Origin: Fischerella sp. JS2
GTDB taxonomy: Bacteria > Cyanobacteriota > Cyanobacteriia > Cyanobacteriales > Nostocaceae
Length of the DNA stretch: 64,000 bases
Assembly (NCBI RefSeq): GCF_032393985.1
Contig: NZ_CP135918.1
Coordinates: 6,387,724-6,451,723 of the forward strand
Direction: 5' to 3'
The notes under the pieces are model-generated. The model worked only from the letters and a program-made list of their open reading frames with translations. It did not search any database and was not told where the DNA came from. The translations under genes and the position numbers were made by a program. Below, one piece after another: positions 19,193 through 28,783 of this stretch. How positions within the stretch are numbered: position 1 is the first letter of the stretch; every line of letters begins with the position of its first letter.

Positions 19193-19504
19193 AGGCAGAA
19201 TTTAATGTCAGTATTGCGATATTTAAGATACAGGATTTAGTAATGATTTGTTGATAGTTGATTGTTGGTAGTTGGTGGTCAATTGTCATTGGTCATTAGT
19301 CATTAGTCATAGGTAAGAGGGAACTCTTGACAGGAATAGGGAATAGGCAATTTCTCCCTTGTCTGGTTTGTCTTCCCACACTCCCCACACTCTCCCTTGT
19401 CCTCCTTGTCTTCCTGCTCGCCAAATGTATCAGATTTATAGTGAAACGATGTTACGATACCCAAACAAGAAACACCAAACAACAAACAACAAATAACTAT
19501 ACTT

Positions 19505-21355
19505 CTATCTTGATTTTAAGTATCTAAGTATACCATCAGCTATTGCTTCTGCCATACGCTTTTGATATTCGGGGTTTCCTAGTCTAGGGTTGTCCTCCCG
19601 ACCAGTCATATAACCTGTTTCCACTAGAATAGAGGGCATGGAGCTTTTTCTGAGGACATAAAATCTGGCTTTACGTGTTCCTCGGTCATTGAGGGTAGAG
19701 ATATTTTGCAGAATGGTTTTGCGGACGACTTCAGCGAGATTGTAGCCACTATCGTAATAGTAAACTTCCAGCCCATTGACATCAGGACGCTTATCAACGG
19801 AATTAGCATGAACGCTGACAAACAGAGTAGCATTAGCACGCTCTGCAATGTCTACTCTTCCCTGTAACTCTACGAAAAAGTCAGCATCCCGTGTTAGTAC
19901 TGCTTGAATGCCATTTTGCTCCAAGATCGCTGCGATTCTTTTACCAATAGGCAGAACAACATCTTTTTCTAACAACCCGCCTATACCTGGCGCACCTGAG
20001 TCTTTTCCACCATGTCCAGGATCAATAACTACTACTACTCTTCCCCTTGGCGCTGGACGTGGTGGTTGTGTCTTTGGTAGACCATCGGGATTATTGGCAT
20101 TTGGTACTGGTAATGGTTGTGGGTCTGCTTGTGGTAGAGGAGGTAACACAACAGAAGCACGATTACGTTGTAGGTCTACAGAGACAAATTGATCACCAAT
20201 TTGGTTAACAGGCCCAATTTGCACTCCAGAAGCGGGTTGGACGTAAACAACAACAGTATTAGAGTCTTGTTGTTGCAAGCGTACCCGGAGGATGGGGCTG
20301 TTTGCATCCATAACCGGACCCTTGACAGGTGTAGACAACTTAGCATTGGGAATAGTGATGCGGAACAAACCAGAGGATCTATCCCAACCACCATTTGCGG
20401 TTAAATTGCGATCGCCTTTGATGATTAATTGTTTGCCAGTAGCACTCAGTTCCACAGCTTGAATTGTGGCTACATCATTGGTAACAATGGGCGAAGAGCT
20501 GGGATTATTAGCTAAACTATCTCCTGGTAATCTAGTTACACCACTATTAGGTAAAACCACTAAACCACCAATCGCACTGGTACTTGCCCGCCAATCAGGA
20601 CTGTTCTTATTTACTCGCATTGTCATCCGGACTGTGGGTGGTGTAGTTGCTAGTTGAGTAAATTGGATACTGCCAACACCGTAGCGATTCACATTTACAT
20701 TCTGCTGTACTAAATTAGGTGATAAAGTGGCGCCAGCAATATCTATATCAACAGTACTTTTATCTTGACTACGATTTACCTGTACTTGGGGACGGCTACC
20801 ACTAGTGCGAACAAAAAATCCATCTCCAGTGACTCTCAAACTTTCTATTTGTGTTGTACCAGTATTGGCACTAACCAATGTTCCTTTATTTGCAGGAGGA
20901 GTGCTAGGGTTGTCTGGAGTCACCACACTATAAATATTTCTAGGAGTAGTAGCAACTTCCTGTCGTTTGGGCTGTGGTAATTGCACTTGCCAGCGATTAG
21001 CTGTCACTCCTTCAAATTTTACTTGTTGGGGGTCAAGGGTATAACCAGGATTCAGTTCCACTACTACCCTGGTGGTTTGGGGGTCAAACTGACCGATACG
21101 GATAGCACGAATCGCACCACCAACCGACTGGACAAGCTGTGGACGCCCAAATTTAATCCCAGGTAAATCAATTACTAAGCGTGTGGGATTAAAAACAAGT
21201 TGGGCTGTGGGTTGGACAGCACCATCAGTATTAAGTTCTAATCGATTTTGATTGGCATCAAAACGCCAAGATTGTAAATTCGCTGCGTTAGCAGGCGACG
21301 ATAACAGGCAGATACTTAAAAAAGTAGTAGGTATCAACCAGTGGTGTAGTTTCAC
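19505..21355 (-). CDS. amiC: N-acetylmuramoyl-L-alanine amidase with AMIN domains (AmiC type, downstream copy)
   Basis: 616 residues, secreted: the signal peptide ends SSPANAANLQ at about residue 25. Three AMIN-like segments follow (about 27-130, 170-275 and 300-400) for envelope targeting. A Pro-rich linker (about 405-430) leads to the Amidase_3 domain (about 435-616). Zinc ligands are in VIDPGHGGKDSG, LLEKDV and FVSVHANS; the catalytic Glu is in ILVETGYMTG. It cleaves the bond between MurNAc and the stem peptide. In Anabaena sp. PCC 7120 tandem AmiC enzymes drill septal nanopores needed for cell-cell communication and heterocyst formation. The upstream paralogue is similar along the whole length, and bases 21056-21254 are identical in both genes. 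Confidence 0.93.
   Translation of the reverse strand: MKLHHWLIPTTFLSICLLSSPANAANLQSWRFDANQNRLELNTDGAVQPTAQLVFNPTRLVIDLPGIKFGRPQLVQSVGGAIRAIRIGQFDPQTTRVVVELNPGYTLDPQQVKFEGVTANRWQVQLPQPKRQEVATTPRNIYSVVTPDNPSTPPANKGTLVSANTGTTQIESLRVTGDGFFVRTSGSRPQVQVNRSQDKSTVDIDIAGATLSPNLVQQNVNVNRYGVGSIQFTQLATTPPTVRMTMRVNKNSPDWRASTSAIGGLVVLPNSGVTRLPGDSLANNPSSSPIVTNDVATIQAVELSATGKQLIIKGDRNLTANGGWDRSSGLFRITIPNAKLSTPVKGPVMDANSPILRVRLQQQDSNTVVVYVQPASGVQIGPVNQIGDQFVSVDLQRNRASVVLPPLPQADPQPLPVPNANNPDGLPKTQPPRPAPRGRVVVVIDPGHGGKDSGAPGIGGLLEKDVVLPIGKRIAAILEQNGIQAVLTRDADFFVELQGRVDIAERANATLFVSVHANSVDKRPDVNGLEVYYYDSGYNLAEVVRKTILQNISTLNDRGTRKARFYVLRKSSMPSILVETGYMTGREDNPRLGNPEYQKRMAEAIADGILRYLKSR
21056..21254. repeat. 199-bp block identical to 23656-23854 (tandem amidase paralogues)
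   Basis: Exact copy at a fixed offset of 2600 bases, covering most of the first AMIN domain of both amidases, including synonymous positions. Immediately outside the block the two genes differ at many positions (for example TTCAG/GTCAT on one side and GCATCA/CTATCA on the other). The second copy is at 23656-23854. Confidence 0.95.
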
Positions 21356-22056
21356 AGTGCTTTCTCCTGATTGGCTTTTTAGGGGAGATGTAATTTATCA
21401 AGTAAGTTTTGGCTAAGCCTCAAATCCTCACACCGTTATCGCCCAAGTCTTAGCTTATACATTTGATCTATCGGTTTGTACTTGATAGACAAAGATACTT
21501 TATAAAGTTACAGCTAATGGCGTCATAATCTAGTAAAATCCTTTAAGTTTTCGCTGCTGGCAACACAGTAAAAACTGTTTATTAATAGCAGCAAATTACA
21601 AAAAAAGACAGAGGGCAGAGGAGGCGCGGCTTGCAAAGCTGCGGTTCGCGTTCAAGGAGCGCCGTGACAGAAGGCAGAAGGAATTCAAAGGTATAAAGGA
21701 GAACTTATGTTTTGCGTTTAAAGCTCACTTGTATGGAGAACAAACATGACGCCAAGCGCTAGGTATAAAATTTCCTTAGTTCAATCCCATGCTTTTAAGC
21801 ATGGGTTACCTAATCACGTCTGTCTTCTTTACTTCTGCCTTCATGAAACCAATATACAGATAATCCAAATTAACTACTGTTGTTAATTTTGGTCAACAAT
21901 GTGATTGACAGCAAAAAAAGTTTGTATTGTATATTTTCTGGTAGTTTATACATTCAGCCTGAGAGTAAAACTGGAAAATACCATAGTTTAATTGCTGAAA
22001 AAATCTTGCCGCTTCAGCATAAATACGGTAATCATTTAAAGTATATTCTGAGCTAA
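21356..22056. other. Spacer between the tandem amidases, with repeats and a hairpin
   Basis: About 700 bases. At 21604-21690 lies a GC-rich island with GGCAGAGG heptamers and a GCGGCTTGCAAAGCTGCGG palindrome, unlike the surrounding AT-rich sequence. At 21786-21805 CCCATGCTT and AAGCATGGG form a 9-bp stem with a TT loop. Upstream of the start of the downstream amidase, the sequence (CACAGTGCTTTCTCCTGA) is nearly the same as upstream of the other amidase, so the leader is duplicated too. No gene seen. Confidence 0.6.
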
Positions 22057-23955
22057 TTATCTGCGCTGAAGATACTGGAGAATACCACGCGCGATCGCTT
22101 CTGCCATTTGATTACGGTAAGATGCACTTCTTAACTTAGCCATATCCTGCCGACCAGTCATATAACCTGTTTCTACTAAAATTGAGGGCATAGAACTTTT
22201 CCGAAGAACATAAAATCTAGCCTTTCGCACTCCTCTGTCTCTGACGTTCACACTTTGCAAAATGCTCCTATGTACAATACGTGCCAGACTTAAACCAGTA
22301 TCGTAATAATACGTCTCCAAACCACTGACATCCGGACGACCTGCACCTGCTGAATTAGCATGAATGCTGACAAATACATCCGCATTCACACGTTCAGCCA
22401 TTTGTACTCTACCTGGAAGAGTTACAAAGTAATCAGAAGTCCGCGTTAATACAACTTGTACGCCATTTTTTTGCAAAACCTCTGCTATTTTTTTGCTGAT
22501 AGGTAGAATAATATCCTTTTCTCTAGCTCCACCAATACCAAGAGCCCCTGAGTCTTTACCACCATGTCCTGGATCTATAAGAACTACCACTTTTCCCTTG
22601 ACGGGACGTAACGGTGGGGGTTGATTTGGATTGGGAATTTCTGACAAAGGTTGCGGGTTCGGTCTTGGTAAAGGAGGTAAAACAACGGGCGGTGTCACTC
22701 GATTTGATAATCGATTTGATGAGCGTCGTAACTCTAGGGCTAAAAGCCGACCGCCTGGTTTGTTAAGTTCGCCAATTTGTAACCCTGCTGCGGGTTGGAC
22801 AAAAACAACGACAGTACGAGGGTCTTGCTGTTGTAGGCGTACCCGTAAAATTGGGCTAGTAGCATTTAATTCTGGCCCTTTAACATCAGAAGCTAGGCGT
22901 GCATTGGGAATAGTGATGCGGAACAATGTAGAGGATCTATCCCAACCAGCATCACCAGATAAAGATTGATCACTTTTAATGAGTAATTGAGTGCCATTAT
23001 CAGCCAATTCTATAGATTCAATTGTGGCTAGTGAATCATTATTATTGTCAGAGTTACGGGAATCAGAGTTACGAGATAGCGATGATTGTTGGTTCTCGCC
23101 AAAAGAAATACTAGAACTACTGCCCCTGGGCAACTTACTAAGTACGGCATTGGGTAAAATTACCAAACCATCCCCACCACTAACTGTTGCTCGCCAATCG
23201 GGACTATTTTTGTTCACCCGCATTGTCAACCGGACTGTGGGTGGTGTGGTTTCGAGTTGAGAGAGTTGGATATTGTTAACACCATAGCGATTAATTGGTA
23301 GGTTCCGTTGTTCCAGATTTGGTGAAACAGTAGCGTTAGAGATATCCATGTAAATGTTTTTGCGATCGCTACTGCGTCTTACCTTCACCTGTGGTTTCCC
23401 GCCACTGGTGCGCACAAAAAAGCCATCTCCTGTGACGCGTAAACTTTCAATTTGAGTTGCACCAACTGCAGTTTGAACTATCGTCTCTCTATTATTGGAT
23501 GAGGTACGAGATTCTGTTTTGACCACACTGTAAAGATTTCTGTTGAGTGAGTTAGTTTCCTCACGTTTTGGTTTGGGTAATTGCACCCGCCACCGATTGG
23601 CACTTATTCCCTCAAATTTTACCTTTTGGGGGTCAAGGGTATAACCAGGAGTCATTTCCACTACTACCCTGGTGGTTTGGGGGTCAAACTGACCGATACG
23701 GATAGCACGAATCGCACCACCAACCGACTGGACAAGCTGTGGACGCCCAAATTTAATCCCAGGTAAATCAATTACTAAGCGTGTGGGATTAAAAACAAGT
23801 TGGGCTGTGGGTTGGACAGCACCATCAGTATTAAGTTCTAATCGATTTTGATTGCTATCAAAACGCCAGGATTCTAGATTCGCTGCATCAGCAGGCGACG
23901 ATAAAAGAGAGGAGATACTTAATACAGTACTAGGTATCAACCAGTGTAGTTTCAC
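22057..23955 (-). CDS. amiC: N-acetylmuramoyl-L-alanine amidase with AMIN domains (AmiC type, upstream copy)
   Basis: 632 residues with the same layout as its downstream neighbour: signal peptide ending SSPADAANLE, three AMIN-like segments, a Pro-rich linker (PRPNPQPLSEIPNPNQPPP) and an Amidase_3 domain from about 450. Zinc ligands are in LIDPGHGGKDSG, AREKDI and FVSIHANS; the catalytic Glu is in ILVETGYMTG. The linker between the second and third AMIN segments is longer and Ser/Asn-rich (SRNSDSRNSDNNNDS). It is first of the minus-strand run amidase-amidase-murI. Each amidase has its own 700-base or longer upstream spacer, so they are probably separate transcripts. Which copy equals amiC1 or amiC2 cannot be decided here. 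Confidence 0.93.
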   Translation of the reverse strand: MKLHWLIPSTVLSISSLLSSPADAANLESWRFDSNQNRLELNTDGAVQPTAQLVFNPTRLVIDLPGIKFGRPQLVQSVGGAIRAIRIGQFDPQTTRVVVEMTPGYTLDPQKVKFEGISANRWRVQLPKPKREETNSLNRNLYSVVKTESRTSSNNRETIVQTAVGATQIESLRVTGDGFFVRTSGGKPQVKVRRSSDRKNIYMDISNATVSPNLEQRNLPINRYGVNNIQLSQLETTPPTVRLTMRVNKNSPDWRATVSGGDGLVILPNAVLSKLPRGSSSSISFGENQQSSLSRNSDSRNSDNNNDSLATIESIELADNGTQLLIKSDQSLSGDAGWDRSSTLFRITIPNARLASDVKGPELNATSPILRVRLQQQDPRTVVVFVQPAAGLQIGELNKPGGRLLALELRRSSNRLSNRVTPPVVLPPLPRPNPQPLSEIPNPNQPPPLRPVKGKVVVLIDPGHGGKDSGALGIGGAREKDIILPISKKIAEVLQKNGVQVVLTRTSDYFVTLPGRVQMAERVNADVFVSIHANSAGAGRPDVSGLETYYYDTGLSLARIVHRSILQSVNVRDRGVRKARFYVLRKSSMPSILVETGYMTGRQDMAKLRSASYRNQMAEAIARGILQYLQRR

Positions 23956-25221
23956 AGTGCTTTCTCCTGAGTCGCATTTTATGAGAGCGGTTAATCTGTA
24001 GAAGTGTTAGTCAATCCAACAGATGGTTACTGCCAATTTTTGGCTTGGGTGAGTAATCTAAATAGCGAGCAGCTACTAGCTATACGATTAAATAAGTTAG
24101 TAGAAAAGGGAAATTCCTTTTTGTATACGGTTTCAATCATTGGGGTTTTATGTATAATTTTGTTCACTTCCTTATTTCATTTGTATAGTTGTTGTCACTA
24201 CTAACATATATAGCTGCATAAGGTGATTTTGAACTTAGATAAACTGGCAAATAATGGCGTAAAATTTTAGCATGTTATTTACTCTTACTGTGCCTTTATG
24301 ATAGGAATATTTCATCTGCAAAGCATCAGATTAAATCAACAAAATAAATGGATAAAATTAACAATAGCAGTCAATCACAACGATATACACTTGCGTTGCA
24401 CAAAGATTTTTTGAATTTTTGGTTGTTTGTAACTGATGCACCTTCCCTATAAGGAAGCCGACCTAACAGAGGTAATTGATAAGGACTGTATAAAAGTCAA
24501 AAGTCTTCTTTTGTGAGCATTCCTTCTCTTGTCATTTGGTAGGTTGATTTTTCCTATCAGTACTGGCTACAAAAAATCAGCCTTTCTTAATGGATGATTC
24601 AAGACTAGTAGGTGATGCTTTTGTCTTTTATACAACACTAAATACCTCAAATGACTTAATGATAAATGATAATCTCACAATTTAAGATGCAATTTAAATG
24701 CATGGCTATTTAGTAATTAAGAAAAGCTCCTCAAAAGCATAACTAGAAGTGACGGGTAGTGCAGCATAGAAGTTTCCTATCTTCATGAAATCTTCTAAAT
24801 AATGACCTCAGTAATCGTCATGAACTACGTATACCAAAATAGACCTATCTGGAGTTAAGGGGAAGGAAAAGACGAATTTACAATGTTTGTTGATGAGTAA
24901 AAGTTCATAAAGCAACTTGCAAAGGTAACTTTTCTAAGTCGCCATCATGAACTGCGTACACCCCCATACCCATTTTCCACTCAGTTGGACAAAATAAAAT
25001 TCCTCGGTGGAGAAAGGCAATAGGCAATAGAGAAAGAAACAATATGCGTAATTAATTCTGCGTAGATACTTACCTCGTAGGTAAAGGCTAAAGGGTAAAG
25101 AAAACACAATTCCTTTAACCTTTCACCTTTATCCTTTCTCCTTTCTCCCTAATTTTATAGAGGAGTCTGAGTTCCCCAACTTCTGCAATAAGTCTAGTGC
25201 AGGAAAAAGGGAATTGAGCAT
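23956..25221. other. Long spacer without a supported gene
   Basis: About 1.27 kb of AT-rich sequence between two minus-strand genes. A 66-codon GTG frame at 24004-24204 with one hydrophobic stretch is the best candidate but has no ribosome binding site or known relative. Two similar 19-base words (near 24818 and 24944, ATGAACTACGTATACC and ATGAACTGCGTACACC) form an imperfect direct repeat. It should contain the promoter of the amidase at 22057-23955. Confidence 0.5.
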
Positions 25222-26697
25222 TTACTTAGCTTCTTGAGAATTTGGATTAGCTTCTAGACTTTCACTATTAGAGGAATTTATTGCTAACGAAGTTCCTGAA
25301 GCACCATCTAGAAGTAGTTCATTGGAGTTTGGTGAAACCAAGGTTGGTTCGGGAAAAACGAACCGCAACAAAGGAGGGGCTAAAAAGGTTGTGATAATCA
25401 CCATCATGATAATTGCTGCCTCCAGTGGTTTCGAGAGAATATTAATACTCGAACCAATACCAAGAAACACCAAACCGACTTCGCCCCGAGGAATCATTCC
25501 CACACCAATTGCCAAGCGGTTGATTTGAGATTGACCAAACACACTAAAACCTGTGACAACTTTACCAAGAATGGCAACTAAGATCAGGAAAGTAGCCATA
25601 ATTAAACCTTCTCGGTTGGTAGGAACTGCTGGGTTTAACACACTCAAGTCAGTTTTTGCCCCTACAGTAACAAAGAAAATCGGCACTAGCATGTCAGCAA
25701 TAGGAACGATTTGCTTTTGGAGTTCTTTACGTTTATCTGTCTCTTCCAAAACCAAACCGGCTGCAAAAGCCCCCAAAATTGCTTCTAGCTGGATGACGGC
25801 GGCAATATACGCCATCACAAAAGCAAAAATAAATGCTGGTATGACCAGTTCGCCGCGTGTTTTGAGCTTATCAACGATCGCTACAAAAGTTTTGTTGAAA
25901 ATGTTACCAAGAGCGATCGCACCCAAAAGAAAACCACTAGCACTGATAATTAAATAAACGACTTTGCCGACATCAACAGCACCGTCTTTGGCGAGACTGG
26001 CCACCACAGCCAGAACAATAATCCCCAGTACGTCATCTATGACAGCCGCACCCAGAATAATCTGCCCCTCTTTAGAATTGAGACGCCCTAACTCTGACAA
26101 AACTTTGGAAGTAATACCAATACTAGTGGCAGTTAGTGCTGCCCCAGCAAAAATTGCCGGAACTGCGGGGATACCAAACAAAATCATCAAACCCGCCGTC
26201 CCAGCAGAAAAGGGTACAGCCACCCCTACTATTGCCACAATAGTAGCTTGAATACCCACTGCCATTAACTCTTTGAGGTTTGACTCCAGACCAATTTCAA
26301 ACAGTAGGATAATTACACCCAGTTCTGCTAAAACAGAAATTACCTCTGATTGAGTAACAAACACACTCTCTGCGGCATCAGGATTCAAGCCAGCAGTGGT
26401 TTTTAGAAAGGAGATAATTAAAGAACTAGAACTATCTGCCCCTGTTTCTGGAAATACCAACAAATGCAGAACAGATATACCTACTACTACACCACCTACA
26501 AGTTCGCCTAATACCGGTGGTAAACCGAAGCGATTGGATAATTCTCCACCAAGTTTACTAGCAAAGTAGACTACTACCAAACTCAGCAGCACTGCTGCCA
26601 CTACTAGGGAACTATCAGCTGTTTCACCTGTAGTTGCGAGTAAGGGTAACGATGAGTTGATTGCACTTAGAAACTGCATTGATTCTGTGGAAATCAT
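25222..26697 (-). CDS. Na+/H+ antiporter of the CPA2 type (NhaS3-like)
   Basis: 491 residues with about 12 transmembrane segments. Diagnostic parts are the GLPPVLGELVGGVVVG segment, the AELGVIILLFEIGLE helix, and the ion-binding Asp pair in GAAVIDDVLGIIVLA. This Asp-Asp pair is the mark of electrogenic CPA2-type exchangers. RGEVGLVFLGIG near residue 405 is another family signature. The cytosolic tail after about 445 is polar (LLLDGASGTSLAINSSNSE). The closest characterised relative by pattern is NhaS3 of Synechocystis, a thylakoid antiporter, but location and ion cannot be proved from sequence. It stands alone and is divergent from the monooxygenase gene. Confidence 0.88.
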   Translation of the reverse strand: MISTESMQFLSAINSSLPLLATTGETADSSLVVAAVLLSLVVVYFASKLGGELSNRFGLPPVLGELVGGVVVGISVLHLLVFPETGADSSSSLIISFLKTTAGLNPDAAESVFVTQSEVISVLAELGVIILLFEIGLESNLKELMAVGIQATIVAIVGVAVPFSAGTAGLMILFGIPAVPAIFAGAALTATSIGITSKVLSELGRLNSKEGQIILGAAVIDDVLGIIVLAVVASLAKDGAVDVGKVVYLIISASGFLLGAIALGNIFNKTFVAIVDKLKTRGELVIPAFIFAFVMAYIAAVIQLEAILGAFAAGLVLEETDKRKELQKQIVPIADMLVPIFFVTVGAKTDLSVLNPAVPTNREGLIMATFLILVAILGKVVTGFSVFGQSQINRLAIGVGMIPRGEVGLVFLGIGSSINILSKPLEAAIIMMVIITTFLAPPLLRFVFPEPTLVSPNSNELLLDGASGTSLAINSSNSESLEANPNSQEAK

Positions 26698-26903
26698 TCT
26701 TTACTAATGTATATGTTGTTAGTTGTTATTTGCTCGTTATTTGGAGAATCAACTATCAAGTATCAACCTTCAACCAAAAACTTTTAGGTTTAAACGTACG
26801 ATCGCAACTTTTATCCGAAATCTCCAGTTATGTCTTGGTAGTTGATTTTTAGCGTTTAACAAACCAAACAAACAACTATCAACTAACAACTCACATAATA
26901 AAT

Positions 26904-28154
26904 ATGCGACGAATAGGAATTATCGGGGCAGGACAAGCAGGACTTCACTTGGGTATTGGTCTGGTTGATGCGGGTTATCCAGTGACATTGTATAGCGATC
27001 GCACTCCAGAAGCGATTCTCAATGGTAAACCAATGGCATTGCCATTGTTGTTCCCCAATGCACTACAACTAGAACGTGATTTAGGAATCAATTTTTGGGA
27101 TGATGAATTTCCTGGTTGCGATCGGTTTCACAACGAGGTATATGATCCAGAGGGAAATCTAGCTTTAACTTTATCTTCTGATTTAGAACAACCTTGGCAA
27201 GCTGTGGATCAGCGCCTCAAGTTCTTTACTTGGATGCAAGAGTTTGTCAAAAGAGGTGGTGAACTTTTGATTAAAGCAATGACATCACAAGACCTAGAAG
27301 AATGTGTGCAAAACTATGACTTGGTTGTGGTAGCTGTCGGTAGGGGTTCCTTTTCGACTTTGTTTGAGCGAGACGTCCAAAAATCCAAGCATGATCAGCC
27401 AAAGCGCCATATAGCAGGAGGTCTTTTTACAGGACTCAAGGGAGAAGCGATAGATTACCGTACCTTCAGAGTCACTAATCTGCCTGGTATTGGTGAGATG
27501 ATGCAAGTTCCGTTCTACGCTAAAGATAAAATCCCAGCCTATGCTGTTGCTTTTGAAGCCCATCCTGGCGGAGTCATGGATCAATTTTCCCAGGTACAGA
27601 GTGGTCAGGAATTGTTAGAGGTGAGCAAAAAGGTAATCCAGCAACTCAAACCAGGCGACTACGAAACTGTCAAAGATATGCAACTGGTAGACGATCAAGC
27701 ATGGGTAAAGGGTGCGATTACACCAATAGTCCGTCAGCCAGTTGGTCATTTGCCTTCAGGTGCAATAGTCATGGGAATTGGCGATGCAGTGATTTTACAT
27801 GATCCGATCGCCGCACAGGGAGCAAATACCGCTACAAAGATGGCTCATTTAGTCAAGCAACGCATTATTGAACATGGTAATCAACGCTTTGATGAGTCAT
27901 GGATGCAAAGCGTATTTAATGAATTTTGGAATTACGCTCAATACACCCAAACTTTAACTGATTGCTTCTTGAATCCCCCAGAGCATATGCGAGATATCAT
28001 GGTCGCAATGGCTCAAAACCTAGAAGTTCTTAAAGATCACTTCAACGGTATGAACCATCCACCTAGTATTGCTGCTTGGTTTGATGCTGAAAGCAGCAAG
28101 AAATATTTAGCAGAAAAAAACACCAAGCAGTTATCAGTGGTCAGTTATCAGTGA
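26904..28154 (+). CDS. FAD-dependent monooxygenase, styrene/indole monooxygenase StyA family
   Basis: 416 residues with the N-terminal FAD-binding Rossmann motif IGIIGAGQAGLHLGIGL and the second FAD contact GIGDAVILHDPIAAQGANT near residue 293. The pattern NGKPMALPLLFPNALQLERDLG matches StyA-type oxygenases, which need a separate NADH:FAD reductase (StyB). No reductase gene is visible nearby. The substrate is unknown; aromatic alkenes or indole are the family precedents. The last residues (TKQLSVVSYQ) are translated from an STRR tract (CAGTTATCAGTGGTCAGTTATCAG) that has reached the stop codon. So the C-terminus is repeat-derived. A VOC protein faces it, and a P450 is further downstream. Confidence 0.88.
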   Translation: MRRIGIIGAGQAGLHLGIGLVDAGYPVTLYSDRTPEAILNGKPMALPLLFPNALQLERDLGINFWDDEFPGCDRFHNEVYDPEGNLALTLSSDLEQPWQAVDQRLKFFTWMQEFVKRGGELLIKAMTSQDLEECVQNYDLVVVAVGRGSFSTLFERDVQKSKHDQPKRHIAGGLFTGLKGEAIDYRTFRVTNLPGIGEMMQVPFYAKDKIPAYAVAFEAHPGGVMDQFSQVQSGQELLEVSKKVIQQLKPGDYETVKDMQLVDDQAWVKGAITPIVRQPVGHLPSGAIVMGIGDAVILHDPIAAQGANTATKMAHLVKQRIIEHGNQRFDESWMQSVFNEFWNYAQYTQTLTDCFLNPPEHMRDIMVAMAQNLEVLKDHFNGMNHPPSIAAWFDAESSKKYLAEKNTKQLSVVSYQ

Positions 28155-28213
28155 TCAGTTATCAAATAAAATTTTTCACTGTTCCGTATTCCCTGTTAAG
28201 AGTTCCCTGCTTC

Positions 28214-28660
28214 CTAACCAGCCAATTCTGCTGCTGCTTGTCGCATCATTTCTTCTCGTGATACATCTCCAATTTGGCTAGCGATCGACCAATAGTGACC
28301 AAAAGGATCGACTAATCTACCATAGCGATCGCCCCAAAACATATCATCTAAAGGCATTGTTTCTGTTGCACCTGCACTGATAGCACGATTAAACCAAGTG
28401 TCTGCATTGTCAACTTGTAGGTGAATCGTTACAGGAGAACCATTGAGAGTTGCAGGTGACTCTAAACCATATTCAGGAAATTCATCATTTAAAAAAATCA
28501 CTGAGTTTCCAATCTCTAACTCCGCAAACATAATTCCATCACCTGTCAAAGAAGGCATACTATATTTCTCCACCGCACCAAAGGCGGCTTTGTAAAATTC
28601 AATTGCTGCTTTGGCATCACGGACAGTTAGGTGTGGAGTGATCATGGAAGACTCTACCAT
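28214..28660 (-). CDS. VOC-superfamily protein (glyoxalase/bleomycin-resistance fold)
   Basis: 148 residues from the ATG at 28660, which has GAGGA 10 bases upstream; a GTG at 28687 is the alternative. Two beta-alpha-beta-beta-beta modules are visible: TPHLTVRDAKAAIEFYKAAF...AELEIGNSVIFLNDE and VTIHLQVDNADTWFNRAISAG...DRYGRLVDPFGHYWSIA. The pattern is that of PhnB-like/YP_glyoxalase proteins, many of which bind a metal through His/Glu at these strands. The reaction is unknown. It is convergent with the StyA-like gene, and divergent from the P450. Confidence 0.88.
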   Translation of the reverse strand: MVESSMITPHLTVRDAKAAIEFYKAAFGAVEKYSMPSLTGDGIMFAELEIGNSVIFLNDEFPEYGLESPATLNGSPVTIHLQVDNADTWFNRAISAGATETMPLDDMFWGDRYGRLVDPFGHYWSIASQIGDVSREEMMRQAAAELAG

Positions 28661-28783
28661 TGGTTTATTTTCCTCACGGTTGTACACTTAATTTTTTGAA
28701 GTCCCATACCATAAAAAATTTTGCCACCATAGCATCATAAGTATTCAAATTGAAGAAAGTTTTAATTTACAAAGCAAATTGCT

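Noticed and set aside
24004..24204. 66-codon GTG frame with one hydrophobic stretch
   Set aside because: No Shine-Dalgarno sequence and no recognised relative; could be a real mini-membrane protein but unsupported.
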